Below, piece by piece: positions 36,136 to 56,794 of a stretch of DNA of 64,000 bases. Source of the stretch: Zygnema cylindricum. Its lineage: Eukaryota > Streptophyta > Zygnematophyceae > Zygnematales > Zygnemataceae. Within the stretch, counting starts at the first letter, position 1. Each line of letters starts with the position of its first letter. The position numbers were made by a program, and so were the translations under genes. A model generated the notes under the pieces. That model was not told where the DNA came from and searched no databases. It worked only from the letters and a program-made list of their open reading frames with translations. The stretch spans positions 139,903 to 203,902 of the forward strand of contig JBBHKE010001611.1 of assembly GCA_037447655.1 (NCBI GenBank), in the 5' to 3' direction.

Positions 36136-39100
36136 NNNNNNNNNNTTTTTTTTTTTTTCTCTCTCTCTCTCTCTCCCCCTTTCCATCTTTTTCCTTCTGA
36201 ATGTTGCTCCTCTTTTTTTTTTTTTTTTTTTCGCCTTTTCTAGCATTCGGACCAAGTTCCCATTTTTGGTTCCTCGTAAATCTGTCGAGATTCCTTCCCT
36301 GGGTGCCACTGTGGTGCGTCGCGTCACGCAGCTCGACTATCGCATTATCGAGGAGTCTCTCTCTTCTCCCTTCAACGTTTTCGGTTTAGAAATCACTCCT
36401 TTGCCAGCAAGTCAAGAACCTCTTGTTTCCTTTGTATCGTAATTTTTACTTTTGTTCTCGAGTCAAATGATGAGGGAAACCTGAAGGATGGGTAAGTCGA
36501 GAGGGAGGGTGAGGGAGTGAGAGGGAGGGAAAGGGAGGGAGAGGGAGGGAGAGGGAGTGAGAGGGAGGGAGAGAGAGGGAGAGGAAGAAAGTGAGTGGGA
36601 GGGAGAGAGGGAGAGAGATAGAGAGAGGGACAGGAGAGGGAAAGGGAGAGAGGGAGTGGGAGATGGAGATGGAGAGGGAGAGGGTGGAGAGGGAGAGGAA
36701 GAGAGTGAGGGAGAGGGAGGGGGGTAGAGGAGGAGAGAGAAGACAAAAGAGGGGAGAGAATGGGAAAGCATGGGAAAGAGGAAGGAAAAAGAGAAGAGAC
36801 CGCAAAGAGGGAACCCCTGTTTCAACATTTCATGTAAATAGTTCCCAAATAAGTAAAAAAAAATACATGTCTTCGTCTATTTGTATTTTTTTTTCATGTG
36901 AGAAAATTTTCCATGGGATGTTTTGTTTGTATTGAAGCTTATCGATGTTCTTAACAATAATATAATGCTGATCGGATTTTCAGGTGAAACATGGTGAGGA
37001 TTACACGTGTTTAGGGTTTCTTTTTGGAAAAAAAGAGAGAGTGGCCTACATTTCCGACGTCTCTCGCATTCCTCCTGAAACTGAGAGGGGTGGGATAGAG
37101 CTTTACCCTGTAGGATTTTTGCCCAGAAACCTTACAAATGTCCCATTTTTTCCTATGTTAAAACTTTTCTAAATCTTTGTTAAAACTTTGTTACATTTTC
37201 CTTTTTGAAATTTCACGCACTCTTACCAAGTTTAGCCTGTGCAGGAGATTTGATGCAATGTTTGTTTTGGAACCATTTTGTTGTTTGATTTCTCTGCTTT
37301 TTTTTGTGCAATGATTTGATGCGGATATTTATTGTTATTCGTACTTTTCATATGTTATTTATTTTATTTTTTCTGTTTCCTGTTTCTTTGTGGTAGTTTT
37401 AAAGCCTAAGCCCAAAGGAAACGCTTCATCTCCCCTGGATTTGCTAATTCTGGATTCTCTATACAAGGTGAAACTTAACTGTTTTTGTTTCTACTTTTGG
37501 TATCTCATGTAACTTTTTTCATGTTATTTTTTCTATGGGAAAAATCTATGCTTTTCGAATCAAATAAAAATATATGCGACAAACAAATATTGTAAAGATT
37601 CAGTTCTTAGCTTACAGTAGTGCTCATAGTAATGAGCTTTGAATAATTATTCGAATAGTAACAGTTGTATGAATTAGTAACAGTTGGATTCATACCTCCA
37701 TCCAAACCGACAAAAAGTTATTGCAATCTTAAATTTAAATTTTGTCTTTTTGTTCTCCGTACCGTTGCCTACCGATACCAACAATTTTTACTGTTTGTTT
37801 TTGAAGTTTACATTTCTTGTACCCTGGCATACGTCCGTGTAGGAGATACATAGGAAATAATGTATATAGGGTATAATAAGGCGGAATTATCAACAAACTT
37901 AAGGCAAAAATAGGTCCAGCCTAAATTTGTACTATTGGATGCATATCGCACGGTGTAAATGGAGGTGTACTATACCTGCTTACAATTTTAAAATGTTTAC
38001 GTAAAATAAAATGTGGACCCATTTAATATTCTGTTCAACTGATGCTATATAATGCGTTGAATTGTTCAATTCTCAAGTAAGGCTGATGTTGGCTGGTTCA
38101 ATTTTCAAGCCAAAAAAAATAAAAAATAAATGGTTGAACCGTGAGGAACGGTTCTTTATAAGCGTTTTACGGTATCGGCCAAAATGTGGCTATCTAGAAT
38201 GGCGTTTTTATTTTAAAACACAAACAAATTTTTGCATGATGGTGTGGTCTACACGATTTATCAGCCATTTTCATAAATTTTGAAGTTAGGAAAATATTAA
38301 AGGACCAAACCATGAATTAGTAGGGAAAGTACCTTATCTGGGAGATACCAATGTTAGTGTGAATTATTATTGATGACAAAATTTATAGAACTTGTGAGCT
38401 ACACTACTCACAAGTGAATGTTAGTGTGATTTTTCTAGTTGGGCAGTCGTCCTGTTAAGTCTGATTCTATTTTACTCTTTCTTTTTTTCCATTCTTAAAG
38501 ACCTCAAAATGTCTTCCCTTTCCTTTTTTGTATTTTCTTCTCATTTACTTTTTGCAGGTGTCAACTCACAATACCCATGTTTCCTTTCCAGAAGTACGTC
38601 TTCCTAAATTATATCTCTCTTTCCTTTTTTCTTACGAATCATTTCCTTTTTCTCCTTTACTCTGTTTCATAAAATTCCATAAAATGTCCATGGTGGCTCG
38701 ATAATGGTTCAGTTAATAGCAACTGAATCTATGTACATGGAAACAGAGTCTTGAGATTATCCGTAATCTTCGACCAAAAAGGGCCCTTCTGATTGGTATG
38801 ACTCACGAATTCGACCACGAGAGGGACAACGCAGAACTCCTGGTTTGGAGCAAAAGGTAAAACGAAATAAACTTTTTCAGTTAAAAAAGTAAAATGAAAA
38901 AAAAAAAAAAATCAATCAAAAAAGTATAATGAAACTTACATTTTCATTTATCTCACGTATTGGTTTCAAATGTTTTTTTCTTTTGTGACTTGTTTTTATA
39001 CGCTAAATTTGAAATTCTCTAGAAAGTTCGGTATCTAATTTCGTACATTTCGTAAATTTTGGTTGTAAAATTAGATTTAACTTTTGGAGTCATTTCTCGT

Positions 39101-39844
39101 GAATGTTGGGAAATTTTCCTGTTCCTTTTTCGTAGGGGGGGGGGGGAGGTGGGAGGGGAGGGGAAATGGGAAGATCAAAATGTTAAAAAATCCATCATGT
39201 ATTGTTATTAGTGTGAATATATTTCATTTGCTGTTTTTCACTACTTATAACAACTTTTCTCCGTGTACACATGTCCGATTATCGTTTGGAGACCACCGAT
39301 GGGAAGATAAAGATATTGTTTTTCCATTGCAACTGTCCAATTAATAATCTGACAAGCGTATAAAGAGAAAGGATGATGAGAAAAAAATGAAAAGAAAAAA
39401 AAATGGTGAGTTAAAGTGGCGAAAAAGCATCGCTACTAACGACAGTATGTCACGGGTTTACGATGTATAGTTTTATGGCGTTTCTTTTGGACTGACGGCC
39501 TTATCTAAGTAGTCAGTTTGAGATTTTCTCTATTTTCCGTATCTTTTAGAATACGTGGAAGACTCTACAGTTGTAAAAAAAATCCAAGGCCTGTACTGAA
39601 TATTTTTAGCTGTCTTTTTTTTTTTTTAACCCTACAAAAATTATTGAAATTTTCTCTGCGATATGGGTCACCACTAATAAACATTGTAGGCTTCAATTTT
39701 TTGTACACAGTTTTTTAAGAAACTTGTGGTATATTAATTATAGAGTTAAATTAAAATAATTTAAATGTAAATTTGTTGAATTTCAGGGAAGGAATACCCG
39801 TGGAACTTTCATATGACGGCCTTTCTATTTCTGTTGAACTATAA
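32318..39844 (+). CDS. MBL-fold (PhnP-like) metallohydrolase, 9 exons, 320 aa
   Basis: Exons: 32318-32472, 34614-34749, 35433-35560, 36244-36406, 36984-37089, 37397-37467, 38558-38593, 38747-38856, 39787-39844; phases agree and the total is 963 nt with TAA. The product is a small metallo-beta-lactamase-fold hydrolase of the group of plant and yeast 'putative hydrolase' proteins (S. pombe C777.06c type); substrate unknown. Visible: LGSGSSTGVPTP (residues 12-23), a C-x2-C at 34/37, THEHADA with H102, H104 and D106 as metal ligands, H197 in VKHGEDY, D219 in AYISDVSR, H257/H260 in STHNTHVSF and GMTHEFDH (282-289). No signal peptide is evident. Intron 4 has a GC donor (cca|gcaagt), intron 3 holds an assembly gap in a CT run, and exon 1 ends in a duplicated donor. 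The exon 5 donor (g|gtggga) is the least certain border. Confidence 0.9.
32942..33175. repeat. CT tract facing GA tract, with (GGGT)n
   Basis: Pyrimidine-rich 32942-33020 and purine-rich 33088-33155 could fold as a long imperfect hairpin in intron 1 of the MBL gene. The right side ends in (GGGT)5-like sequence at 33147-33171 with G-quadruplex potential. Confidence 0.6.
36058..36180. repeat. (CT)n microsatellite with 10-N gap
   Basis: About 38 CT repeats, N run at 36136-36145, then a T run and more CT. It sits in intron 3 of the MBL gene, ending about 65 bp before the exon 4 acceptor. The true length is unknown. Confidence 0.95.
36490..36800. repeat. GAGGGA-rich low-complexity tract
   Basis: Purine-rich, repeated gagggagggaga words, within the GC-AG intron 4 of the MBL gene. 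The long serine/proline frames on the complement are compositional. Confidence 0.9.
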
Positions 39845-41968
39845 AACCGTTTTTTACCGTTTTTTACCGTTTTTTCTTAATCGAGAGGGGAACTTCAATT
39901 CATGAAATGTGTTAGTTAAGTTTTATTCAAAGATTTTAAAGGACAAGCAGTTAAATAAATAGTTTGTTAAAATAATTTGTGGAAAGGTATTGTTTTTTTT
40001 TTTCATTTTGAAACACAAGAAGGAAATTGAATACTGTGGACAATTCCGGTTATGATTTATTATCTTTGTAGCTTTAGAGTAGTGTTTGAGAGAGGAAGGG
40101 GGTGAAGGGAGGGAAAGATATGACATTTTGCCACATTATGGTGAATAAATGGGATCATTCTAGTTCTATTGAAATTAGGGTTTTTCTAGGGTTTATTTGC
40201 CTCATCTTTGGAGTTTTGCTTCTCTTATTATGTATGAAAGAATGGTCGGGAAATTATTTAAGTTGATACCAATAATAATGTTTCATGTTAAAATACTAAT
40301 TGATGACGCCTTGGCTCCTCAAACTTTTGGAAGATATGCGGTGTCTATGTTCTTTGCCTTTCTTTTTTTTCCACGTAAATATGGAACATATAAGAATAAG
40401 AAAATGCACCTAAATTTTTTAGTTGCTGAAGGTGATTACTCACACCTAAGAGAAGCACACAATAGAGCATTCCTCACTATCCTGACAAATTACAGCCCAC
40501 AACCGTGAATGTCAATGGAGTGGACCGGTTCTCTCTGTGACGGATACCAAAAAAAGGATGGAGGAGGAAGAAGGATGAGGAAGATGGAAGGAGGATGAAA
40601 GAAGAGGAAGGATGAAGAAGGAAGAAGGGAGAAGAAGAAGGAAGAAGAAGAAGGAAGAAGCAAGAAGAAGGTTGAAGACGACGAAGGAAGAAGGAAGAAG
40701 AAGGATGAAGGATGATGTGCGTTATTCGCCATCGTAATTTGTAAGAAGGTGGTCCCCACATGAGCTCGATAGAAGATGCGCAAAAAAACTAGATAGGTAG
40801 TGGTTGAAAGTTGCGAGGAGCCTCGATGGTGGGTTCCCATGGTCATTTCGATTCGGATTTTCACCAACTACGGGTAGTCGAGGAAGTCGTCGAAAGACAC
40901 ACACAATCACCCAAAAAATCTCCATCACAGACCACAAATTTTCATTTTGAAACGACCGATAAGATTTCGGAGCATGTAATCTCGTTCCATAGAAGTCGCC
41001 GCGTCTCAAGTCACCTCTAAAATATTCAATGCCGGAGAAATATGAGTCCCGATTGATTCTGATAGTACGGCATCGCTAGAAACTAAGTCAACCTGAGTGT
41101 CTAAAAGACCTTGCTATTAGGGACGTGGTTGGAGAATAAAGAAAAAACCCATCACAGAGCAAAGCGCTTTTTTACTGCTCAAAAAATGTTTAACTCTAAA
41201 CAACAATGGGCGGTGTACTACATTGTTGCACTTAAGAGGTTCGAGTACACCAAATATTGTCATGGAAAGTACCATCATGCCAATCAGGACAAAAGGATAT
41301 TTTCTACCCAATGCTTAAAGAGCTTCTGATTGTGAGATTATCATGGGCTCATCATTTTCATCCAAAATCCGGAAATTGAGGGACAATACTTTACACAAAA
41401 ATTAAACAATTCCTATATGAGGAGGCATGAGATGGGGAGAGAATCGTTGGAGGAGCAGAGGGAGAATCGTACGTTAGTGTTGGGTTGTTGTTGGATTATA
41501 ATATAGATGTATCGGGTTCGACAATAGGATACCGATTCGCCGATAGTTTTTTTTAAGGATTACGAGGGAGAAGGGAGGCAGGAAGAGAGAGAGGAGAGAG
41601 GGAAGTAGGAACTCCCTCTCGCCCCCTCTCCCTCCTTTCTCCCTCTCTCTCTCGACCACCTTCGCCCCCCTTTCTCCCTAAATCTAAACCTAAAACTAGG
41701 GGAGGAAGAGAGGGAAGGAGGGATGACCATTCCGACGTAATGAGCCACGTGGCGTACGCTTGTCGAAACAGGGGATGTTCAAACAGTTCAAAATTATTTG
41801 CCGTTATTGCTCCCTTAAAATGTCATCGTACCTTTTCTATAGTTTGAGCTTTCGTACAACTCATTTTTGCTGTTCTAATACTGTACGACTGTACGTATTT
41901 GTAGTTCTGCGTCCCAATCTATGTTTAAAAGTACAGGTACTGTACTTTACTGTACTGTATAATAGCAG
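39845..41968. other. Intergenic; microsatellites, no gene
   Basis: 3' flank of the MBL gene. Includes a (GAA/GGA)n tract at 40550-40715 and GA followed by CT tracts at 41565-41660 able to pair with each other. From 41820 the sequence is rich in GTAC words (gtacaggtactgtactttac near 41931). Frames such as 40197-40508 show no domain. Confidence 0.5.
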
Positions 41969-42125
41969 TACACCGCGAATCGCTATTAGCGTTAATCACG
42001 CTAATTCGGCGCCCCTAAATTTTTACCCAAATTCTTAAATAGAGTGATTAAAAAACCCTAAAAAACAAATTAGAGTGACTGGTTTCCTTGAAAATCCTTG
42101 AAATCCCAATTAGCGTGAATCACAC

Positions 42126-42635
42126 TACACCGCGAATCGTAATTAGAGTAATGAAAAAATTAGAGTACAAAAACTAAAAAAAACAATTAGAGTAATGAAC
42201 GCTAATTTGTGTGATAGAGCTTTTTCAACTATGAAGTTTACTCTAATTTATTTAAGTACTCTAATATGGCACGCTAATATCCTTTACTGTAAATAAGGTA
42301 TTCGTATTCGTACAGAATTTGGCAAAACGTACAGTTTATCGTCACTATGACGTTTGCACTACGCGGTTTGTTAAAACGCAGTTACATGATAACGGCCTGT
42401 ATTAAATCATTATTTGTACTTTTTTACTTAATAAAGTACAATTTTGCACAGTCGGAGGTCGTCCTACTCCACACTATTTAAAACGAACCTATATTAGAAT
42501 TAAAAACGCTAATTAAACTTTACCTTAAATATAATAATGAAAAAATTAGAATCATTTACTCTATTTCATGTGATAGAGTTGAAATTTCGAGCGACCGAAT
42601 TAGAGTAATTTACTCTAATTACGATTCGCGGTGTA
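42126..42635. mobile_element. Nested TIR element, 510 bp
   Basis: Left tacaccgcgaatcgtaatta, right taattacgattcgcggtgta: perfect 20-base complementarity at the tips. The interior is full of attagagtaat words and has no coding frame. Confidence 0.85.
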
Positions 42636-42643
42636 CAGTACAG

Positions 42644-42865
42644 TACACCGCGAATCGTTATTAGTGTCAAAGTCACTAATTTGGGTTCTAAAAATTTTAA
42701 TTTTTTTCCGCAATTAGTATACATGATTTTCGAAATTAAATTAGCAACGCTTTTTAAGGACGTGGACCATAATCTGCCACGTCTCTCGCACTAAATTAGA
42801 ATCAATAACACTAATTTTGTTTTTACGCTATTTAAACTTTGACACTAATAACGATGCACGGTGTA
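42644..42865. mobile_element. Nested TIR element, 222 bp
   Basis: TACACCGCGAATCGTTATTA at left, taataacgatgcacggtgta at right. The central gacgtggaccataatctgcc is shared with the 23671 copy. Confidence 0.88.
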
Positions 42866-42986
42866 GTTGCTTTTTAACACTAAATATTTGATAACGCTAA
42901 TAGCGATTCGCGGTGTAATATCGAATAATCTAAAGCTGGCCATATTGCGTTCAAGAGATGTGTAAATATCGTTTCTGCATTCACCA

Positions 42987-43930
42987 CAGAGGTCGCAAAC
43001 GGTCAACCGAAACCGTGAGCGACCGTTAACCGACCACCCGCGCCGGATCCGGAACGGATTCGGTTGCCAAATTTTGGGGGCGGTTGCGGTCGGTTGATTC
43101 ACCAGAAAAAAAAAAAAAGGCGGTTACGGTCGGTTAACCAAAAAACCAAAAAAAAAAAAAAAAAATTGTACTGTCCATACAATCCAACATTATTGTACTT
43201 TGTACTTTTTGGTATCGTGGAAGTACGTGACATCATGATTAGCGTCGCAAATCTGACACGGTAGTAACACTATTTTTTTCGCAAATCTTAGGGAACGCGA
43301 CAAAGCGTCGCAAATCTGACACGCTACTGTAGTAACAATCCATTTCGCAATCTTAGGGAACGAGACAAAGCGTCGCAAATCTTACACGGTACACCGCGAA
43401 TCGTTATTAGACTATATAAATTATTAGAGTAAAGAAAAAAATAGCGTCATTCATTCAAATTTAGTGCCACGAGACGTGGCAGATTATGGTCCATGTCCTT
43501 AAATAGTGTAATTTGTTCTATTTAAGGTATCAATGTCAAAATTCTGGGGTGCCGATTTAGAGTACATAAGGCTAATAACGATTCATGGTGTTGAACACTA
43601 TTCATTTCGCAAATCTTAGGGAACGCGACAAAGCATCGTAAATCTGACACGTTAGTAAACACTATTCATTTCGCAAATCTAAGGGAACGCGACAAATTGT
43701 AATTATTGGCTTATTCATATGTCGTACATTAGATAATTTTGTACTCTTTCGGTTACGGGCGGGCACGGTAAGTCGCGAGAAATCGAGTTTCGGTTAACTT
43801 TTATTTTCGTAAACGCCGGTCGGTTAACGGTTAACAATTTTGAAGCGTGACATAACCCGGTCGGGCGTCGGTTACTCAGATTTTGGAAAAAATAAAACGG
43901 TCGGTTTCGGTTATGTAAAATTTTGACTTA
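42987..43930. mobile_element. hAT-like element, one end lost, inverted partner of 44688-45435
   Basis: Begins CAGAGGTCGCAAACGG and matches the complement of 44688-45435 along its length (ggatccggaacggattcgg, tgattagcgtcgcaaatctg, cggttacgggcggg). The far end is cut back (ends near ttttgactta without the CAGAGG terminus), and a 203-bp TIR element is inserted at 43390-43592. No transposase. Confidence 0.75.
43390..43592. mobile_element. TA-family TIR element, ~203 bp, inside hAT-like element
   Basis: Starts tacaccgcgaatcgttatta and ends taataacgattcatggtgtt. Opposite in orientation to the 23671 copy (reverse of its GGCACCCC side), of the same length and with the same central hairpin. Confidence 0.85.
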
Positions 43931-44687
43931 GGGTCAAGTTCTATCAATCGAAAAGTGGGGTAGTTTACAGAAATTCGCGGCTATCCGTACCAATTTGTAC
44001 CGCTTATTTTGTTTTTATACGCGAAACAACATTACAGAGAATCTTGCCAATACTCTCCGAAGGTCTTGGAGGTAACACTGACCGTCGGATGTTCATCCGC
44101 GTGGCGTTCGCTTCATTTTTCTCTGTAGCTGCCAACGTACCCGTAAGAGGTGGGTTGGCAGTTACATAAAAAAATTTATAGTGACACGCTGGACGAATAA
44201 GCTACGTGTCACAATGAAAAACCAACGAAAATAGACGAAATTTGTACATGGTATGTACTTTTCAAAATGCAACTGAAAATTAAAAAAATAATATCGAAAC
44301 GGTCCTTTGTCGCGCAATTTCTTTCGTCACACTATTTCCAGCAAAGGATTTTCGTCATGTTAGAAAACAGGAACCCTAAAAAATGAGCTGGCGTAAAAGA
44401 CTGGCGTTTGCATAAAGTACAAAAGTTTTGTCGTATTGTGACTTGGTACGCAAGTACATGGTACGCAAGTGAAGATTTGAAGTGAAATTTGTTGGTGTGA
44501 AGATTTGAAGTGAAATTTGTTGGTGTGAAGATTTTTAAAAGATTTTAGATATCCGGTCAAAACCCACGTGGTGCCACTCAATGTATAACACGTGGATTAC
44601 AGACTCTTCGTGATGGAACATCGACTCAATTAACCCGGCCCGTAGAGTTGGCCGTACGATTACAGAAACGAGTGATGGAACTTGACC

Positions 44688-45435
44688 CAGAGGTCGCAAA
44701 AGTCCAAAAATTTCATACCCGAAACCGACCGTTTTTTTTTTTTTCAAAATCTGAGTAACCGACGCCCGACCGAGTTTTGTCACGCTCCAAAATTGTTAAC
44801 CGTTAACCGACCGTCGTTTACGAAAAAAAAAATTAACCGAATCTTGATTTTTCGCGACTAACCGTGTCCCGCCCGTAACCGAAAAAGTACAAAATTAATC
44901 AATGTACGACGGAATAAGCCAATAATTACGATTTGTCGCGTTCTCTAAGATTTGCGAAATGAATAGTGATACTACCGTGTCAGATTTGCGACGCTTTGTC
45001 GCGTTCCCTAAGATTTGCGATATGAATATTGTACTACCGTGTCAGATTTGCGACGCTTTGTCGCGTTCCCTAAGATTTTCGAAATGAATAGTGTACTACC
45101 GTGTCAGATTTGCGACGCTTTGTGGCGTTCCCTTTGATTTGCGAAATAAATTGCTTACTACAGTACCGTGTCAGATTTGCGACGCTAATCATGATGTCAC
45201 GTACTTCCACGATGCCAAAGAGTACAAAGTACAAGAATGTTGGATTATAGGGACAGTACAAAATTTTCATTTTTTTTGGTTGACCGACCGTAACCGATCG
45301 TTTTTTTTTTCCTGGTGAATCAACCGACCGTAACCGCCCGACCCCCAAAATTTGGCAACCGAATCCGTTCCGGATCCGGCGCGGGCGGTATGTTAACGGT
45401 CGGTCACGGTTTCGGTTGACCGTTTGCGACCTCTG
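44688..45435. mobile_element. Non-autonomous hAT element, 748 bp, perfect 8-bp TSD
   Basis: Ends cagaggtcgcaaa and tttgcgacctctg are exact inverted repeats, flanked by ACTTGACC on both sides (44680-44687 and 45436-45443). An 8-bp duplication plus a CAGAGGT-type end is the hAT signature. The inside holds a tandem array with period of about 60 bp (cgtgtcagatttgcgacgct ... gcgttccctaagattt) at about 44935-45190. No transposase frame. Confidence 0.92.
44935..45190. repeat. ~60-bp tandem array inside hAT element
   Basis: Four copies of tcagatttgcgacgctttgt followed by gcgttcccta and gatttgcgaaatgaata. The array is mirrored in the inverted partner at 43235-43690. Confidence 0.85.
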
Positions 45436-45443
45436 ACTTGACC

Positions 45444-46724
45444 CTTATGCGAATGGTGAATTTCACCATTTCACCTTGTATCAAAGAATATCGCTGACAT
45501 TTCGGTTCGATACCCAGCATTAGCATAGCCACAGTAAATATGCGCAGTGTCGGCGGTAAAACGTCTGTCACACAGACTTTTCAACATAGAACCTGCATCT
45601 TATGGAGACCAACCGTTGGACGACAGTTAGATGTTTCTTTCTGTGGCAGGATAATAACCACAACTCCACGAGTACATTTTCAATTAGGACTTCGTAACAG
45701 CAGTCATTCGGTGATTCTGTCTTTCACAATCCGTACAGAACAAAAAATGTGTGAGGCCAGGGCATGTGGGCCTTCCAGCGTGAATGGCGTCTATCCAATC
45801 AGAATGCACCTTTGCGCATGCTACGTTTCACTTTCCAGCCCATTCCTGCCACATATTTTGATTTGTCCACCCCGTGACTTCGGGCGAACGGCTCTCTCCT
45901 TGCTACTTCTCACGTGCACGTGTGCTCTGAATCGCCGTTGGATTCTTATAAACTTGTGGCAGCTTCACGTTTTACGAATATCCGATGACACTTTTTACTT
46001 TTAAATTTTCAGCCTCTATATTTACGAATATGTCCCTAGCGCCTACTTATCTTCAAATGTCGGAGTGAGAATACAAAAATCTGTTCATCGCTTCACCAGT
46101 TCACCTTTTTGTTCGATCATGTCGTACACAAAAGATGAAAAGATGCATAAATTTGGTTGCTGCACGAATATTCTCCCATTTCGGTACTTTTTGAGCAAGA
46201 TTTTTGAAGGTACAAAATGCGCTCTTATGACGAAGTCACGAAACCCAAAATGTTTTTTGTAAATTTTTGTAACAAAGTATATATGCGTAACGTTTGCGGA
46301 CGAATAATGATAAAGCGTTAATTTATCGTTTGTGATCGTCCGTACACTCATTTAATTCACAGAACAGAACCGTACTTTGATGTACCTTCTTTTCTCCAGA
46401 TTACAGCGTTTCCCTTCGATTGAAGAATTTCTATTATTTTATTTTTTATTCGTTTTTCCTCCTCTTCCCCCCTCTCCTTCTCTTCTCCCTGTCCTTCTCT
46501 TATCTCTAACGTTCCTACAAATTTCTTTCTCTCCGCCACGCTTCTCTATCTCTCCCTCTATCTCTACCTGTGTCCCTCTCTCTCCGTATCTCTCTCTGTA
46601 TCTATCCCTGTTTTTCTCTCCTCCCCTCCCTCGCTCTTTCTCTCTCTGAGACACTCTCTTTCTCTTTTTCTCTCTCTCTCTCTCGCTCCCTCCCTCGCTC
46701 TCTCTCTCCCTGTCCCCTTCCAGT
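45444..46724 (+). promoter_or_regulatory. Upstream region of PP2C gene
   Basis: 1.3 kb between the hAT element and the PP2C ATG. It contains a CCAATCAG (CCAAT-box-like) near 45796 and cacgtgcacgtg near 45910, and finishes in a long CT-rich leader (46450-46715) like the leader of the MBL gene. A 154-codon frame at 45540-46004 has no recognisable domain and is probably chance in a GC-richer patch. Regulatory function is inferred. Confidence 0.4.

Positions 46725-56794
<10,070 letters not shown>

Larger units (their letters stand above)
41969..42917. mobile_element. TA-family TIR element with two nested copies
   Basis: Outer ends: tacaccgcgaatcgctatta at 41969 and gctaatagcgattcgcggtgta ending at 42917. 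Two further complete pairs (42126-42635 and 42644-42865) sit inside, separated by 8 bp (cagtacag is shared around the junction). This is most simply explained by insertion of elements into an older copy. Confidence 0.75.

Noticed and set aside
36001-36442. Long frames on both strands across 36000-36440
   Set aside because: They cross an N gap and a CT microsatellite. Only 36244-36406 is coding, as exon 4 of the metallohydrolase.
36393-36828. Three overlapping minus-strand Ser/Pro/Leu frames
   Set aside because: Complement of a GAGGGA tract inside an intron; all three phases are open for compositional reasons.
40197-40508. 103-codon frame after the metallohydrolase gene
   Set aside because: No recognisable domain and no splice signals; likely chance in AT-rich DNA.
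40477-40867. Minus-strand Ser/Phe-rich frames
   Set aside because: Complement of a GAA/GGA microsatellite.
42987-45435. A single foldback transposon spanning the whole inverted pair
   Set aside because: The perfect 8-bp duplication brackets only 44688-45435, so two elements fit better than one foldback element.
45540-46004. 154-codon frame upstream of the phosphatase gene
   Set aside because: No domain, no splice partner, lies in the promoter region; kept only as a remark.
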